A program made the translations under genes and the position numbers. From positions 1 to 12,601 of the forward strand of contig URPT01000039.1 of NCBI GenBank assembly GCA_900549845.1: a stretch of DNA of 12,601 nucleotides, read 5' to 3'. Of the stretch, positions 8,143 to 12,601 are shown one piece after another. Position 1 is the stretch's first letter, and each line of letters opens with the position of its first letter. The notes under the pieces were generated by a model, which was not told where the DNA came from, searched no databases, and saw only the letters and a list, made by a program, of their open reading frames with translations. This DNA is from an uncultured Veillonella sp. GTDB taxonomy: Bacteria; Bacillota; Negativicutes; Veillonellales; Veillonellaceae.

Positions 8143-8148
8143 CCTCCT
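8143..8148 (-). promoter_or_regulatory. Ribosome binding site that sets the GTG start of the second FabK-like gene
   Basis: AGGAGG on the minus strand lies two bases from the TTG at 8140 but eight bases from the GTG at 8134, so GTG is the likely start. It follows the U-rich tail of the acpP hairpin by two bases, so that structure could affect access to it. Confidence 0.8.
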
Positions 8149-8150
8149 GT

Positions 8151-8203
8151 AAATAAAACCGGTTGGGAGGCCACTCGGCCTCCCGTGCGGCTGAATTGTC
8201 AGC
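8151..8203 (-). terminator. Tandem hairpins after acpP; possible partial terminator or attenuator
   Basis: Two stem-loops follow the acpP stop on the minus strand. The first is GCUGA-CAAU-UCAGC (8203-8190). The second is GGGAGGCC-GAGU-GGCCUCCC (8184-8165), eight uninterrupted pairs and very GC-rich for this genome. A further CCG/CGG pairing (8190-8188 with 8161-8159) around a 3x3 internal loop would bring the stem right up to UUUUAUUU (8158-8151). That layout resembles a Rho-independent terminator inside the operon. It could trim expression downstream of acpP or protect the abundant acpP message from 3' exonucleases. Structure seen, function inferred. Confidence 0.6.
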
Positions 8204-8211
8204 TTTACAGC

Positions 8212-8442
8212 TTATTTAGCAGAATCAATATATTCTACTGTATCCTTAACGGTTTTAATTTTTTCTGCAACATCGTCAGGGATTTCAACATTGAATTCTT
8301 CTTCGAATGCCATGATCAATTCAACGATATCTAAGGAGTCAGCGCCTAAGTCGTCGATGAATGTAGAATCAATGGTAACTTCAGCTTCATCAACGCCTAA
8401 TTGTTCCACAACGATTGCTTTTACTTTATCGAAAGTGTTCAT
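8212..8442 (-). CDS. acpP: Acyl carrier protein
   Basis: ACP carries growing acyl chains on a 4'-phosphopantetheine arm and is the shared substrate carrier for the Fab enzymes and PlsX. The 76 residues are acidic and of standard length. The attachment site is S36 in DLGADSLDIVEL; a typical acidic helix III region follows (EIPDDVAEKI). The open frame extends to a TTG at 8463, but that codon lies upstream of the Shine-Dalgarno. The ATG at 8442 gives the normal MNTFDKVK N-terminus and sits eight bases after AAAGGAGGTG, among the best ribosome binding sites in the window, in keeping with the high ACP levels cells need. The gene lies 51 bases after fabG and 77 before the next gene, with two hairpins in the latter gap. 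Confidence 0.97.
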   Translation of the reverse strand: MNTFDKVKAIVVEQLGVDEAEVTIDSTFIDDLGADSLDIVELIMAFEEEFNVEIPDDVAEKIKTVKDTVEYIDSAK

Positions 8443-8450
8443 TGGTGGTT

Positions 8451-8460
8451 CACCTCCTTT
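8451..8460 (-). promoter_or_regulatory. Near-consensus ribosome binding site of acpP
   Basis: AAAGGAGGTG on the minus strand, eight bases before the ATG at 8442. The upstream in-frame TTG (8463) precedes this site and therefore cannot use it. Confidence 0.88.
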
Positions 8461-8493
8461 CAAAGTGTATTTATATATAGTCTAATTTTGAAA

Positions 8494-9237
8494 CTACATC
8501 ACCATACCGCCATCTACATTGATGACTTGACCTGTAATATAGTTAGCAAAATCGCTAGCAAGGAATGTTGCTACTGTTGCTACTTCTTCAGCATCAGCTA
8601 TACGGCCCAATGGAATTTCAGCAACCATAGCTTCTTTAACTTTTTCTGGCAATACATCAGTCATATCTGTATTGATAAAGCCTGGTGCAATAGCATTAAC
8701 AGTAATGCCACGGCTTGCTAATTCTTTAGCACAGGATTTAGTGAAACCAATTACACCAGCTTTAGAAGCTGCATAGTTAGTTTGACCCGCATTACCCATA
8801 ACACCAACAACAGATGTCATGTTGATAATACGACCAGAACGTTGTTTCATCATGATTTTAGATACTGCTTTAGTTACTAAATATACACCTTTAAGGTTGA
8901 TATCGATAACAGCATCAAAATCTTCGTCTTTCATTCGCATTAACAAACCGTCACGCGTAATCCCCGCATTATTTACGAGAATATCAATGTGACCAAACTC
9001 TTTATGAGCTTCTTCTACCATAGAAGCAACTTCATCAGCATTGGCTACATTGGCTTTAATTTTAATGGCTTTACGGCCTAAAGCTTGTACAGCTTCAACA
9101 GTTTCTTGAGCTGCACCTTCGCTACCGCTATAGTTAACTACAACATCAGCACCGGATTGTGCCAAATTGATAGCTACAGCGCGACCAATGCCACGGGATG
9201 CGCCAGTTACAATGGCTACTTTACCCTCTAAATGCAT
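8494..9237 (-). CDS. fabG: 3-oxoacyl-[ACP] reductase
   Basis: FabG uses NADPH to reduce 3-oxoacyl-ACP to 3-hydroxyacyl-ACP in each elongation cycle. The 247 residues are a complete short-chain dehydrogenase/reductase. The nucleotide-binding loop is TGASRGIG (11-18), the structural motif is NNAG (89-92), and the catalytic tetrad is N114, S142, Y155 and K159 (YAASK). The C-terminus, ending in ITGQVINVDGGMVM, is typical of FabG. The ATG is one base after the fabD stop (TAAAATG), with AAGGGG upstream. This suggests coupling to fabD. Its place between fabD and acpP supports FabG over the many other enzymes of this superfamily. Confidence 0.97.
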   Translation of the reverse strand: MHLEGKVAIVTGASRGIGRAVAINLAQSGADVVVNYSGSEGAAQETVEAVQALGRKAIKIKANVANADEVASMVEEAHKEFGHIDILVNNAGITRDGLLMRMKDEDFDAVIDINLKGVYLVTKAVSKIMMKQRSGRIINMTSVVGVMGNAGQTNYAASKAGVIGFTKSCAKELASRGITVNAIAPGFINTDMTDVLPEKVKEAMVAEIPLGRIADAEEVATVATFLASDFANYITGQVINVDGGMVM

Positions 9238-9238
9238 T

Positions 9239-10180
9239 TTATCGAACCCCTTTCAAAAATTCAAGCGTTTTCTCTAAGGATGCAATGTCTTCAACATTGG
9301 CTAATTCCATATCTTTATTGATCTTTTTAGTAAAGCCAGTAAGTACTTTACCAGGACCAACTTCAACGAAACGAGTTACACCAAAGTTAACCATTTCAGC
9401 TACGCAGTCTTCCCACAATACAGGATTAGCAGCTTGTGTAACTAAGGACTCTTTAATTTCGTTTGCATTAGTCAAAATTTTACCGGTAACATTTGCTACT
9501 ACAGGGATTTGAGCATCGCTCACTTGGATTTTATCCAACTCTTCTTTTAAACGAAGAGCTGCAGGTTCCATCAAACGGCTGTGGAATGGAGCACTTACAG
9601 GAAGCATAACAGCACGTTTTGCGCCTGCTTCTTTCATCTTTTCTGCAGCCGCTTCCACCGCTGCTGTTTCACCAGCAATAACGATTTGACCTGGGCAGTT
9701 AAAGTTAACGGCTTGTACAGAGCCAACAGATGCATTGACTTCATCACAAATTGCTACAACTTGTTCACGAGGCAATGCCAAAATTGCTGCCATAGCACCT
9801 TTGCCCAATGGCACCGCTTCTTGCATATATTCACCGCGTTTATGAACAACATATACAGCATCTTTAAAATTCAATACCCCTGCTGCTACAAGAGCACTGT
9901 ATTCACCAAGACTATGGCCACCTACGATATCAGGTGTAAAACCTTGTTCTTTAAGAACTTCATAGCAAGCTACGGATGCAGTTAAAATAGCTGGTTGTGT
10001 ATTAGCAGTTTTAACAAGTTCAGTATCAGGTCCTTCAAAGCACAATTTGGAAATAGAATAACCAAGTGCTTCGTCAGCTTCTTCAAAACGTTGTTTCACA
10101 ATAGGATAAGCATTGTACAAATCTTGTAGCATGCCTACTTTTTGGGAACCTTGACCAGGAAAAACAAATGCCGTTTTCAT
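9239..10180 (-). CDS. fabD: Malonyl-CoA:ACP transacylase
   Basis: FabD moves malonyl groups from CoA to ACP, supplying the two-carbon donor for FabH and FabF. The 313 residues include the oxyanion-hole loop GQGSQ (9-13), the nucleophile elbow GHSLGEYSA with S90, R115, H200 in SAPFHSRL and Q249 near NPVLW. These match S92, R117, H201 and Q250 of the E. coli enzyme. The open frame runs back to a TTG at 10201, inside fabK. The ATG at 10180 is preferred: it has AAGGAGG (10186-10192) five bases upstream and gives the family N-terminus MKTAFVFPGQG. The gap to fabK is ten bases and the ribosome binding site overlaps the fabK stop. A one-base gap separates it from fabG. Confidence 0.97.
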   Translation of the reverse strand: MKTAFVFPGQGSQKVGMLQDLYNAYPIVKQRFEEADEALGYSISKLCFEGPDTELVKTANTQPAILTASVACYEVLKEQGFTPDIVGGHSLGEYSALVAAGVLNFKDAVYVVHKRGEYMQEAVPLGKGAMAAILALPREQVVAICDEVNASVGSVQAVNFNCPGQIVIAGETAAVEAAAEKMKEAGAKRAVMLPVSAPFHSRLMEPAALRLKEELDKIQVSDAQIPVVANVTGKILTNANEIKESLVTQAANPVLWEDCVAEMVNFGVTRFVEVGPGKVLTGFTKKINKDMELANVEDIASLEKTLEFLKGVR

Positions 10181-10185
10181 AAGGG

Positions 10186-10192
10186 CCTCCTT
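10186..10192 (-). promoter_or_regulatory. Ribosome binding site that sets the fabD start
   Basis: AAGGAGG on the minus strand, overlapping the fabK stop codon and five bases before the ATG at 10180. The alternative TTG at 10201 lies upstream of this site. Confidence 0.85.
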
Positions 10193-11135
10193 ATTTACCA
10201 AGACCTTGAAGATGTTTAATTACAGTTTCAGTTTCAGCCATAATATCTTTGATAATAGTTGCACATGGTTTAACATCTGTTAACATACCAGAGATTTGGC
10301 CGATCATTACGGAACCTTCTTTTACATCACCATCAATAGCAGCTTTGCGAAGTGTACCTGCACCTAAGTTTTCTAACTCTTCTTTAGAGCCACCGCTAAA
10401 TTCAAGGGATTTATATTTATGTGCCAATGCATTGTCAATGATACGTACAGGGTGACCTGTTGTTAAACCAGTCATAACTGTAGCGCGATCTTTCGCTTTC
10501 AACACTGCATTTTTGTAGTTTTCATGAGCAATACATTCTTCAGATAATACGAAGCGCGTACCCATTTGTACTGCTTGAGCGCCCAATGCAAAGGCTGCAG
10601 CCATACCACGACCATCAGCAATACCACCAGCTGCAATAACTGGTACATCTACAGCGTCTACCACTTGAGGAATCAATGCCATAGTTGTAATATCGCCTAC
10701 GTGACCACCGGATTCTGTACCTTCAGCAATAATTGCATCAATGCCGCCACGCAACAAGCGTTTTGCAAGTAATACGGAAGCAACTACTGGAATTACCTTT
10801 GTACCGATTTCTTTTAAAGCTGGAATGTACACGCCAGGATTACCAGCACCTGTTGTAATAACAGGAACGCGTTCTTCCACAACTACTTCCATAACTTCTT
10901 TTACAAATGGAGACATGAGCATGATGTTACAACCAAATGGCTTGCTTGTACGTTCTTTCAATTTGTGAATTTCATTACGGAAAATATCAGGAGGCATATG
11001 ACCAGCCCCAATGATACCAAGGCCACCAGCTTCGGAAACAGCTGCCGCTAATTCTGCAGTACCGAGCCAAGCCATACCACCTTGTAAGATCGGGTACTCA
11101 ATCTGCAATAAATCACAAATGTCAGTCTTAATCAT
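10191..11135 (-). CDS. fabK: Enoyl-[ACP] reductase II (FMN-dependent)
   Basis: FabK carries out the last step of each elongation cycle, reducing trans-2-enoyl-ACP with NAD(P)H through bound FMN. It is unrelated to FabI and insensitive to triclosan. The 314 residues are full length. Visible features are YPILQGGMAWLG (14-25), AEGTESGGHVG (137-147) with the conserved His 145, the FMN-binding AAGGIADGRG and QMGTRFVLSEEC. The second half matches canonical FabK (GLTTGHPVRIIDN, GSVMIGQISGML) and, unlike the paralogue downstream, has no cysteine cluster. The ATG has AAGGAGG ten bases upstream, overlapping the fabH stop; the gap to fabH is 15 bases. No FabI or FabL is seen here, so this is probably the main enoyl reductase. 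Confidence 0.95.
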   Translation of the reverse strand: MIKTDICDLLQIEYPILQGGMAWLGTAELAAAVSEAGGLGIIGAGHMPPDIFRNEIHKLKERTSKPFGCNIMLMSPFVKEVMEVVVEERVPVITTGAGNPGVYIPALKEIGTKVIPVVASVLLAKRLLRGGIDAIIAEGTESGGHVGDITTMALIPQVVDAVDVPVIAAGGIADGRGMAAAFALGAQAVQMGTRFVLSEECIAHENYKNAVLKAKDRATVMTGLTTGHPVRIIDNALAHKYKSLEFSGGSKEELENLGAGTLRKAAIDGDVKEGSVMIGQISGMLTDVKPCATIIKDIMAETETVIKHLQGLGK

Positions 11136-11150
11136 CTTGATGTGTCCTCC

Positions 11151-12146
11151 TTAATACCATTTCAAGACCAGGCTTGCCCATGTTAGGCCTGCACCAAATC
11201 CTGCAAACGCAACATTATCACCGCGTTTGAAACGTCCTTCACGATTAGCTTCGTCCAAAGCTATCGCTACAGACGCGGCAGATGTATTACCATACTTATG
11301 TAAATTAACAAATACTTTTTCCATCGGCATATGTAAGCGTTTTGCAGCCGAATCAATAATGCGAATATTTGCTTGATGTGGAATGAAGAAATCTAACTCA
11401 TTAAGTTCCATTCCAGCACGTTCTAAAGATCTTAGAACCGTACGCCCCATCGTTTTAACAGCAAATTTATATACTTCAGGACCATCCATATGAATGAATG
11501 TTAAACCTTCTTCAACGCGTTGGTCATTGGCAACTACAGCTGTACCTCCGGCAGGAATACAAAGAGATGGACCACCAGTACCATCAGCTCCCATATCAAC
11601 ACCTTTAATGCCATAACCTTCAGGAACTTCAGATACTACTGCAGCACCTGCACCATCACCAAAGAGGATACATGTACCACGATCATTCCAATTCACTCGA
11701 CGAGAGAGAATTTCTGCCCCTACAACGAGTACCTTTTTATATAAGCCAGAGCTAATATAGCTAGCTGCAGTAATCAATCCATAAACAAAGCCAGAACATG
11801 CAGCTTGCAAATCATAAGCCGCTGCATTTTTAGCTCCTAAATTCGCTTGTAATACACAAGCTGCTGAAGGAATAATCATATCCGGTGTTAAGGTAGCAAA
11901 AATAATCATATCAATGTCTTCTGCGGTAACCTTAGCCATTTGCATAGCTTTCTTGGCAGCCTCAGTTGCCATATAGGATGTATTCATACCTTCCGGTGCA
12001 ATGCGTCGTTCTTCGATACCAGTACGTTCTCTAATCCATTGGTCATTGGTATCAACCATTTTTTCAAGATCAAAGTTTGTTACTACATTGTCAGGAAGGA
12101 AGCTCCCAGTACCAATGATTCCTACCGGTTTACTCATCATAGTCAT
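11151..12146 (-). CDS. fabH: 3-oxoacyl-[ACP] synthase III
   Basis: FabH starts fatty acid synthesis by condensing a short acyl-CoA with malonyl-ACP, and its primer choice sets straight- or branched-chain products. The 331 residues include nucleophile C117 in DLQAACSGF, H257 in IPHQANIRI and N287 in KYGNTSAASV, the Cys-His-Asn triad of the family. The G-rich end FAGFGAGLTWAS is typical. The start overlaps plsX by 17 bases. The first ATG (12146) is nine bases after AAGGAG and is preferred. ATGs at codons 3 and 4 would give MMSKPVG or MSKPVG and cannot be excluded, at a cost of two or three residues. Primer preference cannot be read from the sequence with confidence. Confidence 0.96.
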   Translation of the reverse strand: MTMMSKPVGIIGTGSFLPDNVVTNFDLEKMVDTNDQWIRERTGIEERRIAPEGMNTSYMATEAAKKAMQMAKVTAEDIDMIIFATLTPDMIIPSAACVLQANLGAKNAAAYDLQAACSGFVYGLITAASYISSGLYKKVLVVGAEILSRRVNWNDRGTCILFGDGAGAAVVSEVPEGYGIKGVDMGADGTGGPSLCIPAGGTAVVANDQRVEEGLTFIHMDGPEVYKFAVKTMGRTVLRSLERAGMELNELDFFIPHQANIRIIDSAAKRLHMPMEKVFVNLHKYGNTSAASVAIALDEANREGRFKRGDNVAFAGFGAGLTWASLVLKWY

Positions 12147-12601
12147 ACTTCAAGGCTCCTTCAATATCCATTGTTTCTCTTATGTGTTGAATAATCTTAC
12201 GCTCTACTAAATCTCCAGCAATTTCAATAGCAGTCTTTATCTCTTTTGATTTAGAGCTACCATGGGCAATCATAAAGACCCCATTAACCCCTAAGAGTGG
12301 AGCACCACCATTTTCTGTGTGATCTAAGCGTTTTGCCATCTTTTTTAAAGCTGGCTTTACAAGCATAGCACCAATTTTGGCAAAAATACTACCTGCCATA
12401 ATGCTATCCTTTACTAATTGTGCAAGACCTGTTACTAGACCTTCCGCAAATTTAAGTACCACATTACCTACAAATCCATCGCATACAACAACATCTACGG
12501 CCCCTTTAGGAATATCACGACCTTCAATATTACCTTTAAAATTGATGGTTTTCATACGTTCCAAAATTGGATATGTGGCTAGAACGACATCGTTCCCCTT
12601 A
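12130..12601 (-). CDS. plsX: PlsX, phosphate acyltransferase (3' part, runs off the right edge)
   Basis: PlsX makes acyl-phosphate from acyl-ACP; PlsY then uses it to acylate glycerol-3-phosphate, so the enzyme links the Fab cycle to phospholipids. The last 156 residues are present. They include INFKGNIEGRDIPKGAVD, VVVCDGFVGNVVLKFAEG and GGAPLLGVNGVFMIAHGSS, all characteristic of the PlsX C-terminal half. The frame stays open to the right edge (first full codon ends at 12600), so the TTG near 12564 is internal and not a start. The stop lies inside fabH. plsX followed by fab genes is a common Firmicute arrangement. The operon promoter and any FapR-type operator would be upstream, outside the window. 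Confidence 0.95.
   Translation of the reverse strand, partial: KGNDVVLATYPILERMKTINFKGNIEGRDIPKGAVDVVVCDGFVGNVVLKFAEGLVTGLAQLVKDSIMAGSIFAKIGAMLVKPALKKMAKRLDHTENGGAPLLGVNGVFMIAHGSSKSKEIKTAIEIAGDLVERKIIQHIRETMDIEGALKYDYDE

Noticed and set aside
8443..8463. Longer acpP starting at TTG 8463
   Set aside because: It would translate through the ribosome binding site and add residues absent from ACPs.
8460..8496. Promoter for acpP in the fabG-acpP gap
   Set aside because: TATATA/TATAAA strings are present, but no reasonable -35 at 16-18 bases; AT-richness explains them.
9581..9985. Plus-strand open frame of 134 codons inside fabD
   Set aside because: Antisense shadow of fabD; rich in Cys, Phe and Tyr with no domain signal.
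10181..10201. Longer fabD starting at TTG 10201
   Set aside because: It lies upstream of the strong AAGGAGG and adds seven residues not typical of FabD.
1..12601. Mobile element, CRISPR array, tRNA/rRNA gene or novel defence system
   Set aside because: No transposase, direct-repeat array, terminal repeats or RNA gene pattern was seen; nearly the whole window is covered by recognised housekeeping genes in one orientation.

Overview
All twelve protein genes lie on the minus strand, so the window reads biologically from right to left: plsX (3' part), fabH, fabK, fabD, fabG, acpP, a second FabK-family flavoprotein, fabF, rnc, a radical SAM gene, smc and ftsY (5' part). Strong purine-rich ribosome binding sites, FabK in place of FabI, and the run plsX-fab-rnc-radical SAM-smc-ftsY point to a Firmicute. 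Moderate-to-low GC and the general look of the proteins suggest a Negativicute close to Veillonella. The genus is an inference and was not tested by any search.

Right part (5897-12601): a compact type II fatty acid synthesis operon with gaps or overlaps of a few to about 77 bases. FabD makes malonyl-ACP and FabH starts chains. FabF elongates, FabG reduces the 3-ketoacyl-ACP and FabK reduces enoyl-ACP, all on AcpP. PlsX passes acyl-ACP into phospholipid synthesis. The dehydratase (FabZ/FabA) and acetyl-CoA carboxylase are not in the window. The unusual member is a second flavoprotein of the FabK/nitronate monooxygenase family between acpP and fabF. It has a C-terminal four-cysteine motif and sits behind a GC-rich hairpin that looks like an in-operon attenuator.

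Middle (5136-5897): rnc overlaps fabF by one base and ends directly in a strong Rho-independent terminator, which closes the lipid operon.

Left part (1-5135): an AT-rich gap of about 170 bases with a perfect 14-bp inverted repeat precedes a radical SAM gene. Next comes smc, with a likely promoter (consensus extended -10) lying across the radical SAM stop codon, and then ftsY, which overlaps smc by one base. These genes serve tRNA modification (probable), chromosome organisation and SRP-dependent membrane targeting.

Four genes have better starts than the longest open frame: the radical SAM gene, the second FabK-like gene, acpP and fabD. The corrected starts rest on Shine-Dalgarno spacing and family N-termini. 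I see no RNA gene, mobile element, CRISPR array, frameshift or broken gene. Most of the window is ordinary housekeeping DNA. The points worth a second look are the paralogous flavoprotein, the acpP 3' hairpins, the AT-rich leader and the embedded smc promoter.
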